DNA of 64,000 nucleotides. It comes from Pseudomonadota bacterium (GTDB taxonomy: Bacteria > Pseudomonadota > Gammaproteobacteria > Burkholderiales > Burkholderiaceae_C). Positions 9,113 through 18,200 of this stretch are shown piece by piece; position 1 is the stretch's first letter; every line of letters begins with the position of its first letter. Position numbers and translations under genes: made by a program. The stretch is from NCBI GenBank assembly GCA_020161145.1, contig JAIUPQ010000008.1, positions 86,155 through 150,154 on the forward strand. The letters run 5' to 3'. The notes beneath the pieces were generated by a model. The model worked only from the letters and a program-made list of their open reading frames with translations, searched no databases and was not told where the DNA came from.

Positions 9113-10407
9113 CAGCCCAGCTCCGCAAACACGGCGCGCGCGGCGTCTACCGTGGCCGAGATGTCGTCCAGGGTGTGGGCGCTGCTGACGAAGCCGGCTT
9201 CGTACAGGGCAGGGGCCAGGTAGACGCCCCGGTTCAGCATGCCGTGGAAGAGGCGGGCGTAGCGGGCGGCGTCGGTGGCCATCACGGCCGGGTAGTTCTG
9301 CGGCAGCTCGGGCGCGAGGAAGAGGCCGAACATGCCGCCCTCGAAGTCCACGGCCAGCGGCACGCCGGCCGTTTGCGCAGCGGTGTGCAGGCCGTGGGTC
9401 AGGGCCGCGGTGTGCTTGGCCAGTTCGCTGAAAAAACCCGGGCGGGCGATTTCGCGCAGCGTGGCCAGGCCGCAGGCGGTGGCCACGGGGTTGCCCGACA
9501 AGGTGCCGGCCTGGTAGACGCCGCCCAGCGGCGCCAGGTGGCTCATGATGGCGCGGCTGGCGCCGAAGGCGGCCAGCGGCATGCCGCCGCCGATGACTTT
9601 GCCAAACACCGAGATGTCGGGCATGAAGCCGGGAATGGCCTTGGCGTAGAGGCTTTGCGCCGAGCCCAGCGCCACCCGAAAACCGGTCATCACCTCGTCA
9701 AAGATCAGCAGCGCGCCGTGCCGGCTGCACAGCTCGCGCAGCCGCGCCACAAAGGGCACGGCGGCGCGCACGAAGTTCATGTTGCCGGCGATGGGCTCGA
9801 TGATGACGCAGGCCAGCTCACTCCCGTGCTCGGCAAACGCCTGCTCCAGCGCGGCCAGGTCGTTGTACGGCAGCACATGGGTGTGCTGCACCACTTCGGC
9901 GGGCACGCCGGCCGAGGTGGGGTGGTTGAAAGTGGCCAGGCCCGAGCCGGCCTTGACCAGCAGCGCGTCGGCGTGGCCGTGGTAGCAACCCTCGAACTTG
10001 ATGAAGCGGCTGCGGCCGGTGGCGCCGCGCGCCAGGCGGATGGCGCTCATCGTGGCCTCGGTGCCGCTGGAGACCAGTCGCAACTGCTCGATGCTGGGCA
10101 CGTGGCGGATGACCTCCTCGGCCAATTCCACCTCGCGCTCGGTGGGGGCGCCAAAGCTCAGGCCATCGCGCACGGCCTTTTGCACGGCGTCCAGCACGGC
10201 CGCGTGGCCGTGGCCCAGAATCATCGGGCCCCAGGAGCCGATGTAGTCGGTGTAGCGCCGACCCTCGGCGTCCCACATATAGGCGCCCTTGGCGCGGGTG
10301 ATGAAGCGGGGCGTGCCGCCCACGGCCTTGAAGGCGCGCACGGGCGAATTGACGCCCCCAGGGATGACGGCCTGGGCGCGTTCGAACAGACCAGCGTTAG
10401 TGGACAC
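9112..10407 (-). CDS. hemL: Glutamate-1-semialdehyde 2,1-aminomutase HemL
   Basis: 431 residues, standard for this PLP enzyme, which converts glutamate-1-semialdehyde to 5-aminolevulinate in the C5 heme pathway. The N-terminus [20 protein letters not shown] is typical. The PLP lysine lies in [19 protein letters not shown], with the cofactor phosphate region [16 protein letters not shown] and [12 protein letters not shown] chose GTG at 10407, which overlaps the end of the upstream kinase gene by 11 bases; longer reading goes into off-frame sequence. The downstream mutarotase overlaps by ATGA. Confidence 0.97.
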   Translation of the reverse strand: MSTNAGLFERAQAVIPGGVNSPVRAFKAVGGTPRFITRAKGAYMWDAEGRRYTDYIGSWGPMILGHGHAAVLDAVQKAVRDGLSFGAPTEREVELAEEVIRHVPSIEQLRLVSSGTEATMSAIRLARGATGRSRFIKFEGCYHGHADALLVKAGSGLATFNHPTSAGVPAEVVQHTHVLPYNDLAALEQAFAEHGSELACVIIEPIAGNMNFVRAAVPFVARLRELCSRHGALLIFDEVMTGFRVALGSAQSLYAKAIPGFMPDISVFGKVIGGGMPLAAFGASRAIMSHLAPLGGVYQAGTLSGNPVATACGLATLREIARPGFFSELAKHTAALTHGLHTAAQTAGVPLAVDFEGGMFGLFLAPELPQNYPAVMATDAARYARLFHGMLNRGVYLAPALYEAGFVSSAHTLDDISATVDAARAVFAELG

Positions 10408-11383
10408 TGCGTGAGCCTCCGGGGGGTGTTTGGTGGGGGTCGAACTCAGGGCCGCCGTCGGTGGGCAAATCCCCTTCATCGCCTTCGGGCAACTCGTCGC
10501 CCATGGCCCAGAAGAAGCGGTCGGGCACCACGTGGCCCATGCCCGGCGCGAAGCCGGCCTCCAGGCTTTGATCCAGGAATTGCAGCGCCTCGCCCACGGC
10601 GGCCTGCAACTCGCTGCCCACGGCCAGCAGCGTGGCCAGCGCGGCCGACAGCGTGTCGCCCGCGCCCACGAAGGTGGCCTCGACATGCTCGAACTTCTCA
10701 CCCGTGATGGCGCCCTGCGGGCCGGCCAGCACGTTGTCGATGAACTGCCCGCTGCCGGCGGCGGCGCCCACACCGGCCTTGCGGCTGGCCAGCATCACGC
10801 CCGTCACCAGCACGAAGCCCGTGCCGGCCTGGGCGGCGGCCACGGCCAGCTCGCGCGGTGACGCCGGGCGTTCGCTGTCCCATTCGGGCAGCAAAAAGTC
10901 GGTCAGGGTCTGGTGGCTGCCCACCAGCACGGCGGTGGCGGGCAGGATCAACTCGCGCCAGGCGTCCAGATAGCTCTGGCGCGCGTCTTCTTCCATCCAG
11001 CCCAGGTTGCCCAGATAGGCCACCACGGGGATGTCGGTGTAGTCGGACAGCAGCTCGGCCACCACCGTCACGTTCTCGGCGTCGCCCAGAAAGCCCACCT
11101 TGAAGCCGCCTACCGGTGTGTCTTCAAGGATGGTGCGGGCTTGCTCATCCACCAGATCGGCGTCCAGTGCCTCATGGTCGAAGACCTCGGCGGTATCGCG
11201 CACGCAAACGGCGCAGGTGATGGGCAGCGCGTGGCCACCCATGGCGGCGATGGTGGCCACGTCGCCCGCCACGCCGCCTGCCCCACTGGCATCGGCGGCA
11301 TTGAAGGCAAGCACGCACACGGGCGCGCCGTCCATGGCGGCGGTGTCGTCTGCTTGCGGGTCTGGGGCAAGGGAGTCGGTCAT
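10397..11383 (-). CDS. Hydroxymethylpyrimidine/phosphomethylpyrimidine kinase family protein (ThiD-like)
   Basis: 328 residues of the ribokinase-like ThiD family. The N-terminal substrate loop [20 protein letters not shown] and the C-terminal catalytic motif [16 protein letters not shown] (anion hole plus Asp) are visible, so kinase activity is plausible. It is longer than typical ThiD (about 270) because of an acidic C-terminal tail, and the middle is diverged, so the substrate should not be taken for granted. It overlaps hemL by 11 bases and is divergent from rubredoxin; the same ThiD-hemL-rubredoxin neighbourhood is common in Burkholderiales. No other thiamin gene is nearby. Confidence 0.8.
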   Translation of the reverse strand: MTDSLAPDPQADDTAAMDGAPVCVLAFNAADASGAGGVAGDVATIAAMGGHALPITCAVCVRDTAEVFDHEALDADLVDEQARTILEDTPVGGFKVGFLGDAENVTVVAELLSDYTDIPVVAYLGNLGWMEEDARQSYLDAWRELILPATAVLVGSHQTLTDFLLPEWDSERPASPRELAVAAAQAGTGFVLVTGVMLASRKAGVGAAAGSGQFIDNVLAGPQGAITGEKFEHVEATFVGAGDTLSAALATLLAVGSELQAAVGEALQFLDQSLEAGFAPGMGHVVPDRFFWAMGDELPEGDEGDLPTDGGPEFDPHQTPPGGSRSVH

Positions 11384-11502
11384 CGGGTGTCGGGTGTCGG
11401 CGTGGCACAAAGTGGCAGCTCACGCAGGTAGGCAGCGAAAAAGCCCTGAAAAACCGCGCTTTGCGGCCGATATCACTCAGGCTGGTGCCGACACCCCCTG
11501 GC

Positions 11503-11520
11503 TACAATCATTTCATTGTA
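11503..11520. promoter_or_regulatory. Inverted repeat containing a -10-like element upstream of rubredoxin
   Basis: TACAAT at 11503-11508 resembles a sigma-70 -10 box and is mirrored by ATTGTA at 11515-11520 across a six-base spacer. The block lies between the divergent thiD-like and rubredoxin genes, 22 bases before the rubredoxin GTG. It could be a -10 element, an operator, or -10 boxes for both directions. I see no clear -35. Confidence 0.4.
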
Positions 11521-11542
11521 GTGACAGGCCCTTGGATGCACC

Positions 11543-11716
11543 GTGACCGAGCTGAAAACCTGGATGTGCCTGACCTGCGGCTGGATCTATGACGAAGCCA
11601 CAGGCGATCCCGACCACGGCCTTGCCCCTGGCACGACGTGGGCGGATGTGCCCATGAACTGGACTTGCCCGGAATGCGGTGCGCGCAAGGACGATTTTGA
11701 GATGGTCGCAATCTGA
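11543..11716 (+). CDS. Rubredoxin
   Basis: 57 residues. Two CXXC-type iron ligand pairs are present, CLTCGWIYDEATGD and CPECGARKDDFE, exactly as in rubredoxins, small one-iron electron carriers. The GTG at 11543 gives a normal N-terminus (TELKTWMCLTCG). It lies ahead of pilG, and in this bacterial group rubredoxin regularly precedes the pilG cluster. A role in an oxidoreductase chain is likely but the partner is not encoded here. Confidence 0.93.
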   Translation: MTELKTWMCLTCGWIYDEATGDPDHGLAPGTTWADVPMNWTCPECGARKDDFEMVAI

Positions 11717-11777
11717 GCGGGTTGGCGGCACTGGCAATGGAGCCATTGGTGGCTCCGACAGACGCGAGGAAGTCCCA

Positions 11778-12203
11778 GTGAGCGAAACCCCCCAGGTCGA
11801 CGCGGTGCGCGTCATGGTCATCGACGACAGCAACACCATTCGTCGCAGCGCCGAGATCTTTCTGCGCCAGGCCGGCCACATCGTCACCCTGGCCGAGGAC
11901 GGCTTCGACGCGCTGGCCAAAATCGTCGATCACAAGCCCCAGCTGATTTTTTGTGACATCTTGATGCCGCGCCTGGATGGCTACCAGACCTGCGCCATCA
12001 TCAAGCGCAACCCGCGCTTCGAGCGGGTGCCGGTGGTCATGCTCTCCAGCAAGGACGGCGTGTTCGACAAGGCCCGCGGCCGCATGGTGGGCTCCGAGGC
12101 CTACCTGACCAAACCATTTACCAAAGACCAGTTGCTGGCCGCCGTGATGCGTCACCATGTGTCACCATATGTGTCTCCATCCGAACTGGCCCTGTTGAGT
12201 TGA
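11778..12203 (+). CDS. pilG: Twitching motility response regulator PilG
   Basis: 141 residues, single receiver domain of PilG type. VMVIDDSNTIRRSAEIFLRQ carries the acidic pocket, FCDILMPRLDGYQTCAIIK the phospho-acceptor Asp, and AYLTKPFTKDQLL the conserved Lys. I chose GTG at 11778, which has gaggaag just upstream. In the Chp pathway PilG is phosphorylated by ChpA and promotes pilus extension. It is followed after 7 bases by pilH. Confidence 0.92.
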   Translation: MSETPQVDAVRVMVIDDSNTIRRSAEIFLRQAGHIVTLAEDGFDALAKIVDHKPQLIFCDILMPRLDGYQTCAIIKRNPRFERVPVVMLSSKDGVFDKARGRMVGSEAYLTKPFTKDQLLAAVMRHHVSPYVSPSELALLS

Positions 12204-12210
12204 ACCGGTC

Positions 12211-12585
12211 ATGCCCGTCCACCACATCCTCATCGTCGATGACTCGCGCACGGAGCAGGCGTTTCTGGCCGACCTGCTGACCGACGCGGGGTATGCGGTG
12301 CGCACCGCCTCGGGTGGCGAAGAGGCGCTGCGGCTGATGGATGAAGTGAAGCCCGATCTGGTGTTGATGGACGTGGTCATGCCCGGCGCCAACGGGTTTT
12401 CGCTGACGCGCCAGATCACCCGCGACCCCCGCTGGACGGGCATTCCCGTCATGCTGTGCACCAGCAAGCGCCAGGACTCCGACCGCATCTGGGGGCTGCG
12501 CCAGGGTGCATGCGACTACCTGATCAAACCCGTCAACGGGCCCGAATTGCTGAGCAAGATTGCCGCCCTGCAGGAGCATCCATGA
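12211..12585 (+). CDS. pilH: Twitching motility response regulator PilH
   Basis: 124 residues, CheY-like. ILIVDDSRTEQAFLADLL contains the acidic pair, DLVLMDVVMPGANGFSLT the phospho-acceptor Asp and YLIKPVNGPEL the Lys. The phrase MLCTSKRQDSDRIWGLRQGA is typical of PilH. By homology it opposes or buffers PilG signalling in pilus retraction. Its stop overlaps the pilI start (ATGATGA). Confidence 0.92.
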   Translation: MPVHHILIVDDSRTEQAFLADLLTDAGYAVRTASGGEEALRLMDEVKPDLVLMDVVMPGANGFSLTRQITRDPRWTGIPVMLCTSKRQDSDRIWGLRQGACDYLIKPVNGPELLSKIAALQEHP

Positions 12586-13046
12586 TGAGCCAGACACCCC
12601 CCGCGCCGGGCTGGCTGGCGGTGCAAGCCGGCGGCCAGTCGCTGCTGTTGCCGCTGACCCAGTGCGGCGAAATCCACACCACCAGCCTCGTGCAGCGGCT
12701 GCCCCATACCCGCCCCTGGTTGTTGGGCGTGGCCAACCTGCGGGGCCAGGTGGTCACCGTCGTGGATCTGGCCGGCTACCTGGGGCTGCCGGCGGTGGCC
12801 TTGTCGCATGAGGCTGCCTGCGGCCCGCTGGTTGCCTTGCCCACCGACCTGGGTGTGCCGGCGGCGCTGCTGGTGGGCGCGCTCAAGGGCATGCGCCAGC
12901 CCGGCGCCATGCAGCCCGACGAGGCCGCCGAGCCGCCCGCATGGGCCACCTGCGCCTGGCGCGACGAGGCGGCCCAGACCTGGCTGGGCGTGGACATTGC
13001 GCAGATGACGCGGCAGTTGCGGTTCATCGATGTGACGGCCGGTTGA
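12582..13046 (+). CDS. pilI: CheW-like adaptor PilI
   Basis: 154 residues with a single CheW domain ([20 protein letters not shown], then [24 protein letters not shown]). PilI links the receptor PilJ to the kinase ChpA. ATG at 12582 has CAGGAG six bases upstream; the next codon is also ATG. The gene overlaps the end of pilH by four bases. Confidence 0.9.
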   Translation: MMSQTPPAPGWLAVQAGGQSLLLPLTQCGEIHTTSLVQRLPHTRPWLLGVANLRGQVVTVVDLAGYLGLPAVALSHEAACGPLVALPTDLGVPAALLVGALKGMRQPGAMQPDEAAEPPAWATCAWRDEAAQTWLGVDIAQMTRQLRFIDVTAG

Positions 13047-13059
13047 AGGAGCGCCAGCC

Positions 13060-15204
13060 ATGACGCGTGATGCCGAAGTCAACGCCATGCTGTCGCAGAT
13101 CGGCGAGCATCTGGCCTCCCGTCCGCGGCCGTCTGCGGCCGACGAGGCGGCCCCCGATTCGCTGCCCGATGCCACCTGGGTGGCCGGTCGTCCGGCGCCG
13201 CCGCCGACGGCAGCCGTGACGGTTGAGCGCCTGCCGCGCCGCGCGCTGGGTGCGCTCGCAGCGGCGTTGCTGGCGCTGGTGGTCGGCCTGGTGTTGGCGA
13301 TTGGCGGTGCGGGCCTGCAGCGCGATCGCCTGGTGGCGTTGGGCCAGACGGGTGCCCAGGCGCAGCGGCTGGTCTGGGCCGCCGACCAGGCCCAGGCCGG
13401 ACAGAGCAGTGCGTTTGCCGATCTGGCAGACGGCGTCCAACGTTTGCGGACCAACGCGCCACCGCTGCAGCCCATGGCGCTCGATGGCAGCGCCGTGGAA
13501 GGGGCATTGGCGCCGGTGCCGGCGATGGCGGCACGGGCTCAGCGCAATGCCGAAGTGGTGCTGGCCCAGCGCGCGGCGCTGGAGCGCGCGGCGCGCGCGG
13601 GTGCTGCCGTGGCGGCGCGCCTGCCGGCCTGGAGCGATGCGCTGCAGGCGCTGGCCTCCGAGCCGGCTGTGGCGGCCGAGCCGGCGCACCAGATCGCGGC
13701 CCACCAACTCAGCGCGCTGGCCCAGCGCATCGCCCGCCAGGTGCGTGCCGTGCAAAGCCGCGGCGGCCTGCAGCCCGATGCGGCCATGCCATTGGGCGCC
13801 GACCTGCAGGCCTTCCAGGACCAGCTCATTGCGCTGCAAAACACCTTGCCAGCGGCTGCACGCGAGCGGCTGGACGAGGTGGCGGCACCGTTTGCCGCGG
13901 TCTCGGCCGAGGCGCGGGTGCTGATCGGCCAGATCGAGGCGTTGCGTCAGGTGCAGGTCGCCTACACCCAACTGGCCGGCGAGTCGGTGGCGCTGCAGCG
14001 TGCGGTCGATGGCGCCACGCGGCAGGTGCGGCTGGGGGATGCCATGGGATTGGCGCCCTGGGCGCTGATTCTGGCGGCCTTGCTGGCGCTGGGCCTGGCC
14101 GGCGGTGCGCTGTGGCGCAGCCAGATGCGCCGCCAGAGCGGCCGCGCCAACGCCGCCTTGCGCGAGCTGGACGAGGTGGGCCACCAGGAGCGCGAGGCCC
14201 AGCGCATCAACGACGCCAATCAGGCCGCCATCGTGCGCCTGATGAATGAGCTGCAGGTCGTTGCCGCCGGCGACCTGACGCAACAGGCCACCGTCACCGA
14301 AGACATCACCGGCGCCATTGCCGACACCATCAACTACACCGTCGATGAATTGCGCACCTTGCTGGTGCAGGTGCAGCAGGTGGCCGCCCGGGTGATGGAC
14401 ACCACGCAGCAGGTCGAGGCCACGTCCACCGAATTGCTGGCCGCATCGGGCGAGCAACTGCGCGAGATCCAGGACACCGGCCAGTCCGTGCTCGGGATGG
14501 CCGGGCGCATCAACGAGGCGTCGGGCCAGGCCCAGGCCATGGCCGCCGTGGCCCAGCAATCGCTGGCCGCCGCCGACACCGGCCGGGGCGCGGTCGGCGC
14601 CACCATCGCCGGCATGAACCGGCTGCGCGAGCAGATTCAAGACACCGCCAAGCGCCTCAAACGCCTGGGCGAATCGTCGCAGGAGATCGGCGAGATCACC
14701 GAGCTGATTTCCGGCATCACCGAGCAGACCAATGTGCTGGCGCTCAACGCCGCCATTCAGGCCGCCTCGGCCGGCGAGGCCGGGCGCGGGTTCTCGCCCG
14801 TGGCCGAAGAAGTGCAGCGGCTGGCCGAGCGCTCGGCCGACGCCACCCGCGCCATTGCGGCGCTGGTCAAGACCATCCAGGGCGACACCCTGGGTGCCAT
14901 GGCGGCCATGGAGCAGTCCACGCAAGGCGTGGTGCAAAGCGCCCGCTTGGCCGATGCGGCCGGCAGCGCGCTGGCCGACATCGGCCGCGTCACGCGCGAG
15001 CTCTCGGTGCTGATCGCGCAGATCGAGGCCGACACCCGGCGCGAGGCCGATTCGGCCAACGTGGTGGCCACCCACATCCAGCACATCTTCGCCGTCACTG
15101 AGCAAACCAGTGACGGCACCCGCTCGACCGCGAGCACCGTTCACGAGCTGGCGCGCATGGCGCAGGAACTGCGCCAGTCCGTCGACCGCTTCAAGATATC
15201 CTGA
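13060..15204 (+). CDS. pilJ: Pilus chemoreceptor PilJ (methyl-accepting chemotaxis protein)
   Basis: 714 residues. A cytoplasmic N-terminal extension of about 60 residues precedes a first membrane helix (about 65-87), a periplasmic sensor region, a second helix (about 333-355), a HAMP-like segment and a long signalling coiled coil. The hairpin tip [20 protein letters not shown] near residue 557 and [20 protein letters not shown] are typical of PilJ. It senses surface contact or pilus state and controls ChpA through PilI. chpA follows after four bases. No methyltransferase or methylesterase gene (pilK, chpB) is linked. Confidence 0.93.
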   Translation: MTRDAEVNAMLSQIGEHLASRPRPSAADEAAPDSLPDATWVAGRPAPPPTAAVTVERLPRRALGALAAALLALVVGLVLAIGGAGLQRDRLVALGQTGAQAQRLVWAADQAQAGQSSAFADLADGVQRLRTNAPPLQPMALDGSAVEGALAPVPAMAARAQRNAEVVLAQRAALERAARAGAAVAARLPAWSDALQALASEPAVAAEPAHQIAAHQLSALAQRIARQVRAVQSRGGLQPDAAMPLGADLQAFQDQLIALQNTLPAAARERLDEVAAPFAAVSAEARVLIGQIEALRQVQVAYTQLAGESVALQRAVDGATRQVRLGDAMGLAPWALILAALLALGLAGGALWRSQMRRQSGRANAALRELDEVGHQEREAQRINDANQAAIVRLMNELQVVAAGDLTQQATVTEDITGAIADTINYTVDELRTLLVQVQQVAARVMDTTQQVEATSTELLAASGEQLREIQDTGQSVLGMAGRINEASGQAQAMAAVAQQSLAAADTGRGAVGATIAGMNRLREQIQDTAKRLKRLGESSQEIGEITELISGITEQTNVLALNAAIQAASAGEAGRGFSPVAEEVQRLAERSADATRAIAALVKTIQGDTLGAMAAMEQSTQGVVQSARLADAAGSALADIGRVTRELSVLIAQIEADTRREADSANVVATHIQHIFAVTEQTSDGTRSTASTVHELARMAQELRQSVDRFKIS

Positions 15205-15208
15205 TCCC

Positions 15209-18200
15209 ATGACGGCGAGCGATACCCCCACCGCGCAGCGCGACATCAGCACCCTGGCCTGGGTGCACGACGAGTTGCAGCATGCCCTGGAGCAAGCCCA
15301 CCGCTCGCTGCTGCGTGCCCAGCGCGAACGCATCGACCACCCCGGTCAGGCGCTGAGCGGCACCGCGCTGACCGCGCTGGCCCATGCGGCCGGGCTGACT
15401 CACCAGGTGGGCGGGGCGCTCATCGTGCTCGACCTCGTCGCACCGGCCCGCCACGCCGAGGCCACCGAGGCCGCGCTGCGCCACCTGCTGCAATACCCGG
15501 CGGCGCTGACGGCCGAGGCGCTGGACACCGTGGCGCGCGCGCTGTTCTCGCATCAGGACTATCTGCGCCGCCTGCTGGCCCACCAGCCCGTGGGCGAACT
15601 GGCGTTGTGGCCCAGCTACCAGGCACTGACCCAACTGGCCGCCAACCCGCGCAGCCATCCGGCCGATCTGGCCGCACTGCCGCCTGCCGCCGCGCTGCCG
15701 TTGGTGGAGGCGCCGCCGCTGCATGAAGGCTCGGCGGCGCGCACCGTGATGGAGCGCGAGTTGCTGGCCGGCCTGCGCGGCGATGCGGCGGCGCTGCGCA
15801 AGCTGACCGCGCTGTGCCTCGGCCTGGCCGCAGGCGCGCGCGACGATGCCCGGGTGCTGTGGCAATGGGCGGCGGCCTTCTTCGACGGCCAGGCCGCGGG
15901 CCGCATCGTCCCCGACGAGCACAGCCGCCGCATCGGCTCACGCCTGCTGGCGCGGTTGCGCGGCAGCGCCAGCGCCGACCCCTCCGCGCTGTTGCTGCGC
16001 GACCTGCAATTCTTCTGTGCCACCGCCCGGCCGGACGGCGGCCCGGCGCCCATCCTGACTCAGACCCTGAGCCTGGGCGGACTGCCGGCTGTGATCACCG
16101 ACCCGGAGCGACTGCCCGCGCTGGGCCGGATCGATCCGTCCTGGATTCCGCAGGCCCGGCGGCGCGCGCGCGCGCTGCACGACACCTGGGCTGCCGTCAC
16201 CGGTGGCGATGTGGGTGCCAACGGCTTGCTGGCCGAACACCTGGCTGGCTGGAGCGAGTCGGCGCGCCAGTTGCTGCCACAGGGAGATGCCCTGGCGGCG
16301 GCCATGGACGCCGCCGTCACCGTGCATGGCGAGCGCCCCAGCCCCGAGCTGGCCATGGAGGTGGCCACCACGTTGCTGTGCGTCGAGGCGGCGCTCGAGG
16401 ACATGAGCTTCGACCAGCGCGGCCGCGCGGCTCAGTTCGCCACCCTCGCCGCGCGGCTGACCGTTGCCGCCGGGGGCGAGACGCCGGGCCCCATCGAGCC
16501 CTGGATGGAGCAGCTCTACCGCGACGCCTCCGAGCGCCAGACCATGGGCAGCGTCACCCAGGAGTTGCGTGCTCACCTGGCCGAGGTGGAGCAGCGGCTC
16601 GACCGCGTCAGCCGCCAGCCCGCCGACCGCAGCCCGCTGGCTGACGTGCCGGCCCGCCTGGCCGCCATGCGCGGCGTGTTCACCGTGCTCGACATGGGCC
16701 AGGCTGCCCAGGCCGTGCTGCGCATGCGCGACGACGTGGACGACGCCATTCGCGGCGCCACCGACGCCGATGCCGACGCCCGCATGGCCCACAACGTCAG
16801 CGCGCTGTCGTTGCTCATCGACCTGCTGGCGGTTCAGCCGGCGGTGGCGAAGAAGCTGTTCCGCTTCGACGCCGTCAGTGGCCGCATTTCGGCACTGATG
16901 GGCCATGTGCCGGCAGCGGCCCGCCTGGCTGCACAACAGGCGCCATCTCCTGTACCGGAGCCGCCGGCAGTGGTCGATGCGGACGCCGAACTGCGTCAGG
17001 TGTTTTTCGAAGAAGCCCGCGGCGTGCTCGCCGAAGGCCAGACCGCGCTGGTGCGGCTGCGCACCCGGCCCAGCGACGCCGTGGCGCTGGGCGAGATGCG
17101 CCGTGCCTTCCACACCCTCAAAGGCAGCTCGGCCATGGTGGGCATGCAGACCATCAGCGACGCCGCCTGGGCGTGCGAGGCCGTCTGCAACGTGCGCCTG
17201 GAGGCCGAGCCGGTGCAGGCCGAACCCGCGCTGCTGGCCCTGGCCGAAGACGCGCTGGTGGCGTTTGCCAAAGCCATTGAGCGCCCCGGCACCACCGCCA
17301 CCGATGCGGCGCTGGCCAACCTCCTGGCCCAGGCCCAGCAGGTGCTGGCGCCGACGCCGGCCGCCGAATCCGATGGCGCGCTGGACCTGACCCTGGATCT
17401 GAATCTCCAGCCGACCACCGTCATCGACTGGGCCGCCACCCAGGCCGTCAGCCTCTCTGGCGGGCGTTCTGTGGCCGCCCCGGCCGACGAGGCCTTGTCC
17501 GCGCCACCGCCCGCCGATCTGGACACGGGCGGCGTGGACTTCGAGCTGGATTTCGACACGCTGCTGACCCCTCCTCCTGCGGCGCCGGCACCTGAAGCCG
17601 CACCGGAGACCGCACCCGAGCCGGTGCTGGAGCCCGAACCCGAGCTTCTGGAGGATGCCGTCCCGGCACCTGTTCCTGAGCCTGAACCCCTGCCCGAACC
17701 CGAGCCCGAACTGATGGGCCGTGGTGCCGAACCGATGCGGCATGTGGGTGACCTGCGCATCCCCATCAAACTGTTCAACATCTTCCTCAACGAGGCGGAT
17801 GAGCAATCGCGCCGGCTGGGCACCGTGCTGGCCGAATGGGTGATGCAGCCCACACAGCCCGTGGACGGCGAGGCCGAGCGGCTGGCCCACACGCTGGGCG
17901 GCGAAGCGGCCACGGTGGGCTTTGCTCCGCTGGCCGAGGCAGCGCGCTGGCTGGAGAAGGCGCTGGTCGCCGTGGCCGCCGGCACCACCCCGCAGGCAGC
18001 GGCGTTGCTGCCCGAGGTGGCCGAAGCCCAGCGCCGCCTGCTGCATCAGTTTGCCGCCGGTTTCGTGCACCCCGTGCCGCCCGAGCTGGCCGCCCGCATG
18101 GCGGCCTGGGTGGCCCAGCCGCCGCCGCCCAAGGTGGTGCCGCTGCGTGCGGCGGCGGTGCCGACGGCTGCCGCGCCCACACCGCTGCCGGCCGAGGACG

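Noticed and set aside
9112-10773. A longer HemL with 120 extra N-terminal residues
   Set aside because: The extension is Trp/Arg/Pro-rich and lies over the ThiD-like gene; the family N-terminus begins at GTG 10407.
13024-15333. A 769-residue minus-strand frame opposite pilJ
   Set aside because: Same shadow effect; composition is biased and pilJ has canonical signalling motifs.
17580-17720. Repeat array or CRISPR-like signal in the Pro/Glu-coding stretch of chpA
   Set aside because: It is a low-complexity Pro/Glu linker in a coding frame; spacing and repeats are not CRISPR-like.
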